Assembly: GCF_910592395.1 (NCBI RefSeq)
Contig: NC_088326.1
Location: forward strand, 10,049,001 to 10,113,000
Length of the DNA stretch: 64,000 bases
DNA from: Lineus longissimus
Lineage: Eukaryota; Nemertea; Pilidiophora; Heteronemertea; Lineidae
Direction: 5' to 3'
The notes beneath the pieces are model-generated. The model was not told the origin of the DNA. It saw only the letters and a program-made list of their open reading frames with translations, and searched no databases. A program made the translations under genes and the position numbers. Positions 1 to 13,127 of this stretch are shown here, in pieces (within the stretch, counting starts at the first letter, position 1; every line of letters starts with the position of its first letter).

Positions 1-1654
1 GAAACTGGCCATCTCGGATGTGGTATAACTGCTCATGGCCAATATTTCTAAGTACTCTGCTCCCAGTGTATATATTTAGCGACAAGGTTATATGACAATG
101 GAATTGTTGTGTTTGATAAACAAAATCAGAACGTTTAGGGAAAGGGGAAAGCAGTCTACAAATAAATACCGGAATCTAAAAAAAAGAAAAGGTAAAAGGC
201 CACAAGCCACTCAACAATGAGTTTGTCAGTCAGGTAAAGGCTTGTGCTTTTGTGCAAAAGGTCAAATGTGGACCATAAATATTGTAAACTTTACACATCT
301 GCGCCAGGAGCTTTTCATTTTATGGGATTTCGGATTTCGCGTATATAATCTATCCGTATTTTCCAAAATATTTTGATCCGCCAAAATAAACAAATTGTAA
401 AAAAAAAAAAAAATTCTGGAAAAGTCGGGAATATTTTGTGGTGTTCAGTCTGTTCGTCAACTCGCTGTAATCGATTTACACAGAAGATCCGCCTTACTAA
501 GTTAATCAGGCAAATGTTGGTGTCAAAAACACGCTTTGAGAATGCTCACAAGAAAAATAAAATTGCATTCGTTTGAGCAACAAAACGTGGAGTTGTCATG
601 TTTGCAACTTCTATCGGATAATACTTCTCTGTCCCGGATTAGATAAAGTAACAGCAGATAACATATCACGCTCAAGACACGACTTAGCTAAAAAATAGAT
701 CAATATATTTTCAGAAAGTAAAGACTTGGTAAAGACTTATTTAAGCGTATACTCTATTTATTTTCCCAGGTCCAAAATCATCCTATGACATTCTTAGTTC
801 ATGTTCTACTTTTGTGTGCTATTTTAAGAATCTTACAATAATATCATGTGCTTTAAAATGCACATGAGATTATTGTAATATTCTTACAGTAATCTTCTGC
901 AGATCGTACATGACTAAATGTACACGAAACTAGTAAGATTTTATCTTAGAGGAATACTATTGAGAGTTTAGACCTGAGTTCGTTGACTTGAGCCTAATTT
1001 AAGGACGTGATAAAAAATCAAGGATGAGGGAAGTTACTTAAAAATCTTTTAGTTAATTGGGTACAATGTAATGGAGGGATATGGGCGATGTGACCGTGGG
1101 CGTCATTGGAAATCAAGTTGTCTAAATCGCAAGTTAAATTAGAAATCCCTTTTTCCATTACCGAAAAGATGATTAAAGGGTAACGCGTGTCAGATTTCAC
1201 CATATAATGTTTTAGCTGTTTTTGACAAATGACTATGTCACTTTCTCATAAATCGGTAAGGTTTTCGAATCGAAATGCACATTTTCTAGAAATTGATGGT
1301 TTAATCCCGCCCGGACGGCTCGTTTCGATGCCGTTTTCGTTGATGACGTCACAACATGAACATTTTCGCGGTCGCGGTGGTTTACATTCAGCGATTTTAT
1401 GATAAATCTAATCAAAAATGGAAAATTTGAGCTTTACATTTGTGATCAACAATTAAAAACGGACGTATTTCCGCAAAGTTGTAAATCACATCATAGTATC
1501 ACTTATTAAGTAAAAAAAAAAACATGTACTACGCTCAAGGCACTGTGTATTATTCATATTTCGAACCCTGAACTGAAGTCCTCTCAAAAATATATCAAGA
1601 ATACTTACATAGTAGATAAGACGCTATTTTTTAGACAATCTTGTAGACACTATG
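1..1654. other. Gene-free stretch
   Basis: AT-rich sequence with no open frame above about 70 codons, no domain and no recognisable splice structure. The only structured item is the hairpin at 826-885, listed separately. Confidence 0.5.
826..885. repeat. Short hairpin, 26-bp stem
   Basis: Arms 826-851 and 860-885 are reverse complements at 24 of 26 positions, around an 8-base loop (TTTAAAAT). The size resembles a pre-miRNA stem-loop, but a chance or fold-back origin is equally possible and no transcription evidence is visible. Confidence 0.6.
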
Positions 1655-1985
1655 AAATAATAATAATGATAATAATATAGTGAGTTCTTATATCGCTCTT
1701 ATCACTGTAATATCTACTGTCGCAAAGCGCTTTACAATCGTGGCAAACATTATTACCCAGCCTATCCAGAAAGCTTTCTGGAGAATCAAAGGCAGCCACA
1801 ATCCAGCACACAAGAGACTTTTCAGGCCAGTACTATCAAATAAATCGCCTTCTATTATGGCTGAGGAGAGACTCAGTTTACAATATTTCCACGGGATTCC
1901 GACTCGATTTTGTTTACATCTCCGTTTCATCTTAAAACGTCGACACAATCGCAATAGCCCGCCATTTATTGCCAGTTAGAAGTAC
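1655..1985 (-). mobile_element. 3' end of a CR1/L2-type LINE or derived SINE
   Basis: Read on the minus strand, the segment ends with AAGCGCTTTG, then a TATAAGAACTCACTA block, then an ATTATTATTATC-type microsatellite tail at about 1657-1680. That tail layout (AGCGCTTT ... GCGCTATATAA ... ATT repeat) is characteristic of CR1/L2-group LINE 3' ends and SINEs that borrow them. No intact reverse transcriptase frame remains; the exact 5' limit is not defined. Confidence 0.55.
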
Positions 1986-2395
1986 AAAGCCTCTTCATCG
2001 GAAACCGCTTTATCGGCTTTTGTTACCAACGGTCAGGAAACATTTCAAATTGCATTCAAGTAATAAATTCAAGTTGCTTAAATGAATATTTGCTGGACCG
2101 TACTCTTCTTCAAATTTGTTTTGTTTTTTGTTTCTTTCTTTGTCGAAAAAATCAAATCCGATATTGTTCTCATCACAACGGACATATGTTATTTTACATG
2201 CTTTCTTTCAGGTACATCTCTCCGCGCATTTCTCCTTTCTGATATGTGTTTTTGCCAATTTCACAAGAAAAATCAAAATCCAATATTGCGTTTTTCAAAC
2301 AGGAAATGCAGCGGTTGAACATACAGTAATGTTATAACTAAACTATTCTGAAACTTGCAAATCAAAATGTCGATTGCACTTATGAAATTTACTGA

Positions 2396-2955
2396 TGGAA
2401 TGGGTGGCTTTTTACTGCAGTATGTTAGTTCTTTCGCTGGTTCACCAGTAAACTATTTTTCTAAACGTGATTGATGCTATTCATTTTTGTGATAAAACGG
2501 AAACATGCTTTATTCGTTATTTCTGGTACACGCAATTCCTTGCACAAAAGACCTTTCCCACCATTTGAGTGCACGCCGAGATCCGAGTTCACAATCTTCC
2601 CGCTATATATGACGCAACGGCATTTCCATTTATCGTCGCAGTTGCGGGGTGATGAAGCGCCATCTTAGCGTGACGTCGGAAAAATCGATATCTACACCTA
2701 GACGTCACAGGGTAGATCCATGGCTCCGGGAAACGCTTTACCACTGCATCGTTCCACGTGGGAAGGGTCGACGCAAGGAGCGCTACATTTGTAACTCGGG
2801 TCAAATCGGAGTCAACATCGGAAAAGCGTGATAATTCAGTCAGATTTTGAATTTTTCCTTTTTTGTGCAATTTGTTGATGGAAATTAGAATAGGAGTTGA
2901 CTGGGCAGCCGACTGCTGGGTAACATTGCCCTTATGATGCCAATGATCCTTTAAG
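2396..2955 (+). repeat. Dispersed repeat, copy 1 (pairs with 21655-22230)
   Basis: This stretch and 21655-22230 share long collinear blocks, including GGCTTTTTACTGCAG near the left edge, TAACTCGGGTCAAATCGGAG in the middle and TTGCCCTTA ... GCCAATG at the right edge. Both copies end in TCCTTTAA. No coding signal or clear terminal inverted repeat was seen. Open frames inside it are short and not conserved between the copies, so none is annotated. Confidence 0.7.
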
Positions 2956-5344
2956 AATCAAAATGGTCTCCGAAAAAAACGCCATGGAAAACAAATTTCA
3001 GTAGCGAAGCAAATTTTATCTCTAACGCCTGGCCTTCGCATCCCTGATATCGGATAACCGCTTCTGATCTAATCGAGAACTGCAATAACGTGGCTAGGCC
3101 GCCTAATCTCGGCTAATGAAAGAACTTAGCGTTTTGGCAGGCTAAATTATTGAAATTGTCCGCAATGTCATATATATATAATGACGATGGCGAGTTATAG
3201 ATGTGTCGGGTAGTTACGCATGGCGTGGCGGAATTATGGTATCATGGCGAACGACTTGGCGGGATGGTTACATGGTTTAGGTTTGATAAATATGACGTGT
3301 AAAGTCTCAGACATTTATCAAGTTATTGGACGACAGCCCGAGGCACCCTGAGACACTGACGGAGACTAACTGCTCGCAATGGTCAACCCCGGGCACAACC
3401 ATGGCCGCTACGTGAACCTTGATATCTGATGAATGATGACTGTTCCCTAGAATTGCACAGTTGTTTTGTTGGGCTTGTCCATCACTGGCTCTTGATTTAG
3501 AAAGTTCGGGACTGATTTGAGCGGTGTCGCAGTGCAGCTATAGGAGCAGACACGAAACGCCAGCAAATTATTCAAAGCGACTTGGCAATTCACGGCCACT
3601 TTCTAAAAAAATACCATAGCTTTCTTATTAACAAAATATGAGACATCGATCAAAAAATGGTGGGCCAGTAAAAAACTGCACGTTTTTTTTTTAATGGTAT
3701 ATATATACAGGTTTAAGGACCTCGGTGTTATGTCCGTTTTATCGAAAAAGTTATTATTTCTTTTTTCATTAGCTCAGACTTACCTTGAGTTGCTTAGGAA
3801 AATAAACCAAGTTCAATCAACAGAATTTAAATCATACTCCAACATTACAAAATGCGTCAGATTTTGTCTACATCCAGGTTTGAACGGCAAACCTGTTTTA
3901 GTTGCCAAAGCAAATCTGGTAAAACAAGACACCCATAACGCATCAATGATTTAATCCTCTTTGCAGCTTAAAAACAGCGACAATATCGATAACTCCTGAT
4001 GGATTCCATTTCAATCGTTCAGCCCAGCGCTTAAGAACGTATCATGGAAGTATTATGCTTTTTTCCTCAACGTAATCCCTTTTGTATACCTTAGACATTA
4101 TTTTTCGTGTGTTCTTCGGTTTCTCTTTTATCAGTGTGAGCGTAACGCAATACCCCTACAATCGGAAGGGTCGGTGGGTGATCTAATTAAGATTACTTAA
4201 TTTGAATATTAAATCATAAACAAATAGCTGTGCAAAAACGTATCGTTGTTCGCTGGCATGAAAGCCTCGCCCTCTCACAGGTTCTACTATATTACTTTTG
4301 TACATACAAGTGGTCATACGAAGGCTTTGATTTATGATGTGAAGGTTAAAATCGTCAAGTTACGATCTACAAGTTACGTAAAATTGTGCACTTCCAAAGC
4401 AGGCAGTAGGAAGTTTTCAAAAGCCCCCGAAACGCCGACGCACACGCAATTGTTCGTCTTCTTGAACGATGTCGAACAAAAGGATCGATAATCGCTTGAT
4501 GTTTCAAGGACTTTGTAGGACAACTAAAAAGGCACCTCCCCCCCCCCCCCCCCCCCCCCCCTCAAAAAATATAATCAATAAAAGTATTGTTCTTAATCAT
4601 GTTAGAATGATGAACAATGAGGTTCCGTAAGTGTTAACAGTTCTGAGGGCTTTGCAGAATCTCACTTTTTTTCTCCATGAGCCAAGGATGCAAAAGATGC
4701 AGACCACCTCCAAGTGAAAATCTTCCACCTCCGTGACCGCCTTCGTCGCTTTCCTAAAGCCCTGTCTGACAGGACGGCTTTGCACTTAACGTGAACAGAT
4801 GTCTTCATTTTCTCTGATTGACTGCGGCGCGGAGGGTCAGCGGTCAATTAGAGGTTATCATACTGCAAGTGGAAAGTTAATTGCATTAACTACGATCGCT
4901 TATAGACTGCAACTATTCAGTTAAACATCACCCTCGGTGTGACAGAGATATAGATATAGGTGTGCTGTCAAGATCACAAGGAAAATATGTGTGTTTAAAA
5001 AAACATAAAATGATATATCATGTCGTACAATTTGACGCTTTTTATGCGCTTCATATCTACTTACAAATAATTTCCTTAAAATTAAACCAACAAGAGAATG
5101 TTAAGGTCAATTTGAGAGAGTTTGGACCCTGTCCAAAGTTAGCGCCATATGGTGCTGTTTGCCAATTGCTTACCTGCAAAGTCTACTCAAACGACTTTAT
5201 CAGATGAGATCTTAAATCTGATGTAATAGCCTTTTTAACACTACTGTGTTGACCATCATGCCATCAGCTTCCATTGTCACAATTAAAACGAGCAATACTG
5301 CCACATCCCACTCGAATCATACGCTCCTTTATCATTATAGTTCA
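2956..5344. other. Gene-free stretch
   Basis: No gene supported. It holds only short unrelated frames of 60-90 codons and a 24-base poly-C tract at 4538-4561. Confidence 0.45.
4538..4561 (+). repeat. Poly-C tract (24 bases)
   Basis: An uninterrupted run of 24 C residues. Similar C or G runs occur near 8437, 23978, 41898, 56618, 60929 and 62306. The length of such runs is unreliable in assemblies. Confidence 0.9.
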
Positions 5345-5689
5345 CTTGAAGGGAACTGGAACCGCCGAGCGATTAATTCAACTTTTCGACTTTCACCGCC
5401 CGAGAAAGTCAAACTTCCAACTTCATATTCGAGTTCAGATTTGTAGCTCCGCCCCCAGTGCCGGAGCATGCGCAGTTCAATTTGTTATTATTGAGAATCA
5501 TGTGAGAATCACGTTAGTCATGCGATCTTTCATTCATGAGTTTTCGTAGTAAATTCCATAGTAGTGACGTCACTCAATTATTGACAGCTAGGCGCCATGT
5601 TTCATTCATGCCTCGTTCTGATCACCCGATACGCGGGAAATGAAAACGAGGTCATACGAACTGGCTTGGCGGTTTCAGTTCCCTTTAAG
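5345..5689. mobile_element. MITE-like element with 22-bp terminal inverted repeats
   Basis: The left end CTTGAAGGGAACTGGAACC and the reverse complement of the right end, CTTAAAGGGAACTGAAACC, match at 20 of 22 positions over the full repeat. The 345-bp body has no transposase frame, so this is a non-autonomous DNA element. No target-site duplication could be assigned. The AAAGGGAA core resembles the ends of the elements at 15837 and 26293. Confidence 0.7.
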
Positions 5690-7326
5690 GTAAAAAAATC
5701 AATCATAGGGGCGCAAAAACCATCAAATCACATAACCACATGGTGTCACGAAACCGAGATCACACAATGAGAACAGCTGATTTAAAACATTATCATGAGT
5801 TGGAAATAGCTTTTGCGAAATTCTAACCGCGTCATTGGTGCCCCAGATGTATTTCATTTTAAAGGTTGGGCATAAAAGGAAAACGATGTAACTAGTAGCT
5901 AATGGCTTAAATAGCCGGTCTGCCCATTAAATTACTGATAATCGGATACAAAGCAACCAGACCATATAAATAATCAAATTATGTGTGTCCTTAAGGTTAA
6001 AAGTCGCCTACAGAGATTTGAATTACCTTTCCCGCAACTGTTTTTTAACCAAGCTAATTTACTTAAGTAAATAGATGTACAGCACCTAACACCCCCTCAA
6101 AGTATCAGACTGGCTTGTCATTAAAGGTATATAGAGCAAAATAAAACGTACATTTGCCATACCGTACTTATAAAGAAATAGTAAACATTCTCATTTGAAA
6201 TACTCAAGTCTGAATTTCATTTGTAAACAACAGATAAGACGATAGAGTTTATGTCTTATACTCCTTTGAAATTTTTTTGATAGAATGCAGAATGCTAAAT
6301 GGTGCTATTCCTGGGAGAAAAATGTCAGCGATAGGTTTCGGCCAACGTCTGGTGTCTTCGGTAGTGCCCAGATTTATGAATGAGAACATGCTTTCGCCTT
6401 AGGTTTTGATCGAGTTGTTCCAAAATTCCAATTTTGGAAGTTCCCTTAATGGACGATCTGACCTGATAAGGATTCCAGTCATGTTAATATTGTGAACCAC
6501 GTTCTATTATTCAGTCACTGGAGTAACTTGATTCTGGGTTTAAGCTTAGCCCGTATCACTACTACTCCCATCGAATTTTAGATTTGCTGATTCGATTGGT
6601 TAAATCCGTTTTCGTGAAGAGCATGCACTGGGGCAGTGTCCTCCTTCATATACATGAACGTACACATGTGGACGAAATGTATAACGACCTTCCCAGAAGA
6701 ATCGCATCTTAATTTGTGGCCTGGTATACGTATTTCTCCACTGAACAACAAGACGTTCCATCGACCAACACAATCCTCATCCCTTGAGCTGTCATCTTTA
6801 TATATTTCTCCTAAGGAAACAACTTGTAGAATCGTTGTTTTCGCTTTGTTTGGCAAAAACAGGGAAGCATCTAATGCAGATTCACCGGAGCTTGTAGCGG
6901 CTGTTCAAGTCAGTACGATAATAGAAAAGGTGTCTTACAGAATGAGATACTTTTAATAGTGGAAAATAGCATGTTTTCTCCAAAATTTAAAGCTGGTGCA
7001 CGGGCTCAGATTTTTAACAAGCTACCTGTTGATGAGTCAATTGGTTAAAAATTATCATCGCAACCAATATCCTGATCAGTTCGAAATCAACATCAAAGGC
7101 GTTCAGCACGAAATTTGCAGATAGAATGAAATTTACACAATTATAAATTCTGTCATTAATCAAATGAAAATGGGAGACCTGGCAGATTAAAAATAGAACC
7201 TATCAAAATTATGTTATAATTAGTTTAATGGAGAATTGGTACTTTGAAATCGACAGAGCTGTCGTGATATCATCACTGAGTAATTGCTTTCAACACAATC
7301 ATGAAAAATACGATTTGGCCTTTTCC
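5690..7326. other. Gene-free stretch
   Basis: Nothing supportable as a gene. The longest frames (about 100 codons near 6636-6956) overlap on both strands and show no domain or signal sequence. Confidence 0.4.
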
Positions 7327-7555
7327 ACTGATCTACGAGAAAAATCAACATTTTGAAGACAGCAAAATTGAGGAACCAAGCTAAGATAGAAACGCATTTC
7401 TCGCATGATCAGACTGTATGCCGCATTGTTACTGAATGTTTCTTTCAGCAACAATGCGGCATACACTCTGATCATTCGAGAAATGCTTTTCTACGCTTGC
7501 TTGGTTCCACGACTTTGCTGCCTTCAAAATGTTGTGTTTTTTTTCGTAGATCAGT
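7327..7555. repeat. Long fold-back hairpin, about 110-bp arms
   Basis: Arm 7327-7436 and arm 7444-7555 are reverse complements with scattered mismatches (by eye about 85 percent or better), separated by only 7 bases. Matching blocks include ACTGATCTACGA, CAACATTTTGAAG, GGAACCAAGC and GTATGCCGCATTGTT. Open frames here arise from the palindrome and are not treated as genes. Confidence 0.8.
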
Positions 7556-10500
7556 TTCACGATGATTGCATTCACGCGGCTTGTTACCAATCACAGTACG
7601 TAGGTTTTGACATCAAATGTGACCCACCACGGCAAAATGAGTCGCATGTCGCAAAGCAGATGAGCCTAAAATGACACCTGAACATAAAAGAAGAAATTGA
7701 TATACTCAGATTTCACAAAAGGCAGGCAATAGTGAAATGAACAACCAGTCCGTCTTAACCTGTCAAGCTCGGAGCGACATGAGACTCATTTTGCCATGGC
7801 GGGTCGCAAATAGTGTACAAAGAGGATAATGAAACGTGGCCTGCATCTGTAGCGTTATTCTCAGTACAACTCGTAGAGTTTAGTTCATATAAATATCATT
7901 ACCTACTTCATACGATATCTCGCCAACTAATGCACCGAATTCGTGATCAATGCGTTTTTTGTTGGATCAATCATTACAGCAGGCTTATAAGTTTTTCGTA
8001 ATGTATAAATTTTTAATCGGCATTTCAAAACAAATTATGTAGACTGTTTTTGGGGAGCCCTACCGGGATTTTGAACCAAAGGATGCATCGACGAACATAT
8101 TACAATGCTTGCAAATACAATTGTATTGTACGTTCTGTAGTCCAGAATAAATTGGATAATGAAGTCACCCGAGTCAAATAAATCGTTCCTGGGATAAAAC
8201 GATGAGCGCTCTCGGCCAAGGAAACGATACTGTTTAATACGCCCAAAGGACTACTCGGCAGAATTTGCCCGGAAGAGGATTATATCAATGATAAAGTAAG
8301 TGCACACGAGATTGTGGAAAGTGCTTTTTATCGCCATGGGCCAGTTGTTGAAGTAGTCTTTTTGTGTATGATGGTTGCAACGGAGAGTCGGAACGAGGTA
8401 AAATATTGTAACACGACTGGGCACGTAACTCTGTAACCCCCCCCCCCCCCCCTCAAAGGAATGAAACGGTTAAGAATTTCGGGCTGGGTAAAAAGGCATC
8501 GCGCAGGACACTAAAAACGTATAGGTTATACACAACAATTTAATGCTGGAAGAACCAAGCAAAGGCCCAGGCAGCTACCCTATTGTTGGACTGATAAAAC
8601 GGATCATCACTTTGATTTGCGCAAGGCAAACAACAGTGAAGCCAGAGGGTTGACTCTAGATATCTAATCTGTTTCCCCTATTTTGTGAAAGTCACCCACC
8701 CAGCGACTACTAGTCCGGTCTCCATTCATTTGCTTTCCCTCTTTCCTCTCATTGTTTCGACCTGACCATTCGATACATCCAGTGCGGCCTCGTATATTTC
8801 TTCGATTTTTTTCGACATTTATCCGGTTGAACACTAGCAATTCATACAATTGGATCTATGTACAATTGCTTCTTGGATCAAGCTGATGTATTAGATTCCG
8901 TATTGGTTTCCGATTACATTGGCGTGTTAGTTCAGCCGAGGTTTATATCAAATGAAATCACCATGGTCGCGTATTTGACCATTTTACCGAAATAACCTTG
9001 TACGTCAATTTTTCGTGAGGATCGTGATTTTTCTGCTGTTAATTGCTTGCTTTGTGGTAAAGATAACTTAAAAAGAAATTGATCCAACACCGCACCGGTG
9101 CAACATCGTTCCCCGAGTTCGTTGTTGCAGTTGAATTAGTCTAAAGAGACAACAACATACACATGGCATTTAAACTATTCACCTTTTAGGATCAACTCCA
9201 CAGCTTGCCGAGAATTCTATCTAAATATTGTGAATTCAAGGTGGGCTCTCCGACTTACGGATATGAGCACCAGTACCTGGAAGCGGCCTGGGAAAATTTC
9301 TTCACCGCCAAAAAAACAGCAAAATTGTGCACTCATTGGTATATTTACCGAAGTAACATGCGTCCATATCATAACTAAAACACTTGGACGTAATATGAAT
9401 TAAATGTTGAAATAAATTGACCACCGAGTTTGCAGTGCACGCGAAAATCATGCTTTTTGCATGATTTACAACCTATGTTTACTGATAAATTTACCAAAAA
9501 CGTGCGTCATCAGGTAACTGTAGGACACTTCGACGATGGCATACATTAAATTTTGAGGTAAATTAACCAACCAGTTCCTCTGTAGTGCACGCAGAAATCA
9601 GTTTGAGCATAATTTGTTATTTGTTTGTTAATCAACATGACAAGCCAGCAAGCATTTTTCACTATGCGTGGTGCAATTCTTGCTTGAATAACCTTCGTAG
9701 AAGACTCCAACAACACAATTTTCAAAATATCATTGACAAACTTTCTCATTTACAATTCAAGCACACGACGGCCAGCGCGACAAGCTTGAGGCCCATCCCG
9801 ATTCTCGGAAACCTTGGGAATTAATTCCACAGGGTGCTATTGGCGTATCCACGGAACTGATTGAGTGTATCGGTCCGTGGTTGATTTGATTAATATTTCC
9901 AGTTATGAACTATTGACTTTAGAACTGCGGGTTATCTTCATTAAACGGGTGTACAAATCTTCCCTAATGTTGTCACGAGAAGCACAGAATACTGGTATAC
10001 GCTCATTGGTTTATTAACAGACAGGTTTCCGAATTCATAGACTGGGGAATGAATGAAAGTGCGCTGCGTTCATGAGTCAGTGAAGTTATGTAGTAGAAAG
10101 TGCTATATGTCAGAACTAGCATAGTATTCAATATACGTGTATATTTCAACATCTCAGTTCATGACTTCTCACGAAGTTTAAAATACAATTCAAGTGCTTT
10201 GCTGTCCATACTTATTGGTTATTCCTTCAAGCCACTTTTACACGGCAATCCCCTATAATTTGATCAGTGACACCATAAAGTACATACAAACAGTAATAAG
10301 ACGTCTTGGGCAAATACCGTATCATATTTAATCGACTTTCGATAATAGGACAAGAGACACAAAACGAAAATACATCGCATCAAAGGATTTTGTGTTGAGG
10401 AACAAATGACCGGTGAACAGTTATATAGGATTTCTGTGCTCGATCCGCGGACTTAAGAGGTCAGTTTCCCATTCACAGCCTCCGACTTTTTTTCTACCTC

Positions 10501-11602
10501 GTCGGGGGCGTCATAGTATGCAGTCTTTACTGAACGTTTACCAGCCTACCGCTTTTAAAAGAGATAGACGGATCACCAGGTGATTCACACGTGTATTTCT
10601 ACTTCTACTCAACGTGTACATATCTCGACAAAACAAATAGCATTGGGTTTAAAAACCGGGAAACTATAAATAAGATAACTAAGAATATGCGGCAAGTCTA
10701 CGAAATTGATAACAAATTGCTTGAAACCTCCACATGATGTTGCAAGATCTTATGTTAGGTTCGGTTTCGAGGAGAGCTAGTGTAACACTAGCCCAACTTT
10801 TAATGAGTTTTTCAGCGTACTGCATTTCAGACAAAAAACGATTTTCTTACTTGCTGCCAGGTTTCAGGATGTGTACTCTCGCTAAAATAATGAGTCAGAT
10901 AGTGCCCCAATCGAATATGAAGAGTAATTTTGGGAGCAAGATTTGCACACAAATGCAACCGGCTCATCTCCAGGACTATACTGACATGTCGTTAATTGGT
11001 TGAGTTTGCTCTACATGTTTTATGCCACGTTCTGTTCACTCTAGCTCCTTTGACTTGAATTGACTTTACCTAGTAGTTATCGAGGAAACCTCCCAAATCG
11101 ACGATCAAACGATACATAATTTATGAATAAAATCGGAATCCTGACTTTGGTCGAGTGCAAAGTGACCTACCTTTGATGCACTTATTATCTTGTTCGGACC
11201 CGGTTATCTTTGAATGAACGCCAATAGCTATGTCTGATTAAATTTCGTTTCAAGCTTTGTGTTCATTAACGGGAATTACCATTAATAATCAAGGTTCTGA
11301 ATCCTTATAACATGTATAAGAGAAGTAACATGAAGCTTCTGCCCAACGCTTCTGGCGGTAGCAATGGCGTGGATAACCAATGCCCTTCCTCTATGTTTGT
11401 CAGGTCGATGACTTCGATTCGCCACTTAGAATTACTAATCAACCACTTCACTACTGTAGCCCGAAATTTCGGTCCGACGTGCGATGACACACGCTCCTGT
11501 AGACAGGTATTTTGGTATGATGACGTCATGACGCAATGTACTGCGATGTATGATGTATTACACGTCATATCGTCATTGCCAGGAATGACGCATTAGAGAC
11601 AA
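7556..11602. other. Gene-free stretch with a diverged tandem duplication
   Basis: No gene supported. Around 9400-9640 two diverged copies about 145 bp apart share the order AAATtTTGA, TAAATTgACCA, AGTGCACGC and ATCA, suggesting an old tandem duplication. A 16-base poly-C run lies near 8437. Confidence 0.35.
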
Positions 11603-11759
11603 GGGCCCGGTTGTTCCAAATCTCAAAAGTCACGTTATCCCTAACGGTTACGTTAAGTAACCTCAAGGACGTTATCTCTTTCAGTTGAACCCACTGACAT
11701 GTTCAAGTTAAGACTTAACATCTCCGTTAAAGCTAACGAGGTTTTGAACAACTCAGCCC
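11603..11759. mobile_element. MITE of the GGGCCCGGTTGTTC type
   Basis: The left end GGGCCCGGTTGTTCCAAA pairs with the right end TTTTGAACAACTCAGCCC in inverted orientation. Small palindromic elements with this terminus are common in marine invertebrate genomes. The element is 157 bp, with no coding capacity. Confidence 0.65.
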
Positions 11760-11988
11760 AGTACTCAACCGAATAACGTCAAAAATGTCCAGTAGTGTTT
11801 CGAAGTGTTTTATGACCTCATTCAGTTTCGTGTACATGTGCCTGTACATGTACATGTATTGTTTTAAAGATCTAAGTTTCTAATTCAAAATCTTTTTAAA
11901 AAATCTGAATATCACAAGGGAGAATCGTAATGCTCATGCAACGGTGAACCATTGAGTGCATGTAAAACAAGATCAAGATCAAGAGATC

Positions 11989-12073
11989 AAAAGGTATGAA
12001 GAAGGAGTAATCAGTCATGCTGTAAAGATGAAGGCTTTACAGCATGACTGATTACTCCTTCTTCATACCTTTT
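11989..12073. repeat. Perfect 39-bp inverted repeat
   Basis: Arms 11989-12027 and 12035-12073 are exact reverse complements over 39 bases with a 7-base loop (ATGAAGG). The absence of any mismatch implies recent origin, gene conversion or constraint on the stem. No promoter or terminator elements were recognised around it. Confidence 0.95.
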
Positions 12074-12329
12074 GTACTTTTATTACGTTATGTGTGCTAT
12101 CATCCTTGCATGCTTAGTTTATTACTGATTATAAGCGATAAATGTACACTTTTAAGGTAGTAATAAATAATTTTGAATTTGAATTTGAATTTGTTATTTG
12201 GGGCTATGCCGTGATATTGGTTACCTCCAATATGTTGGACATAGCGCATACGCGTTTTGCGATGAATCTGTTCATCTCGATGGTATCCCTGGTAAAAACA
12301 AACAAACAAGCTTAAGGTAAGTCCGGAGA

Positions 12330-12455
12330 CAATGGGTGATATGAATAAAGACTAGCAAATGCTTTTTTCTAAAACTCCGCGTACATTTACATTAGGCCTT
12401 TCTGTACACAATTGAATTAAAAGCATTCGCTAGTCTTTATTCATATCACCCATTG
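12330..12455. repeat. Near-perfect 37-bp inverted repeat
   Basis: Arms 12330-12366 and 12419-12455 match at 36 of 37 positions, around a 52-base spacer. It lies about 260 bp from the perfect hairpin at 11989-12073 but has a different arm sequence. Confidence 0.95.
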
Positions 12456-12995
12456 ACTGATATCAACAGAGATACATGTATTGCTAAATCTTGTCGCCTA
12501 AGCAAATTGTGCTATTCAATTAAGAAGAAAGATGATATCAGCGGGAACATTTTCAGTTTCAAATTAATAAGCTACAGGTAAATCCGATACAAAGTCTGAC
12601 TGCAACGTAGATGTCGCTCAAGCTTGTCGCCTAAGTCATCTTGAGGTATTTACTTGGTAGAAAAAACAATCTAACGATGATGAGCTAATCCTCCATCCTG
12701 GGATATTACCGGAAATGAATGGCCAGTATATCCCGCCATCTTTGTTCTTATTTACCCAGAAACAAGTGGAAGAGGAAATGAATGGCTTCCAAGTAAGCAT
12801 TGCACAAGCCACTACTTCTTCATCAAGGGACACCGTGTTAGTGACTGACGCCGGACAGCCTGGGATGTAATCCTGGACAGCCTGGTACAAGATGTAGAAC
12901 CTTAATGCCCAACATGCATTTAACATATTAAAGCAAGCAAAACACCCCAGTACATTACTTTTCAAACGTCACGCTTTCAATTAAATTGGTTTCAA

Positions 12996-13127
12996 GACAG
13001 TCATGAGAGTGGATAAACTCGGCATGATTTGGCTATAGTCCTCTGCGTGACTAGTGAAATTGACAGTCATGAGAGTGGATAAACTCGGCATGATTTGGCT
13101 ATAGTCCTCTGTGTGACTAGGGAAATT
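12996..13127 (+). repeat. 66-bp tandem duplication
   Basis: Two adjacent copies, 12996-13061 and 13062-13127, beginning GACAGTCATGAGAGTGG, differ at only a few positions (for example CTGCGTGACTAG versus CTGTGTGACTAG). This is a recent tandem duplication with no coding content. Confidence 0.95.
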
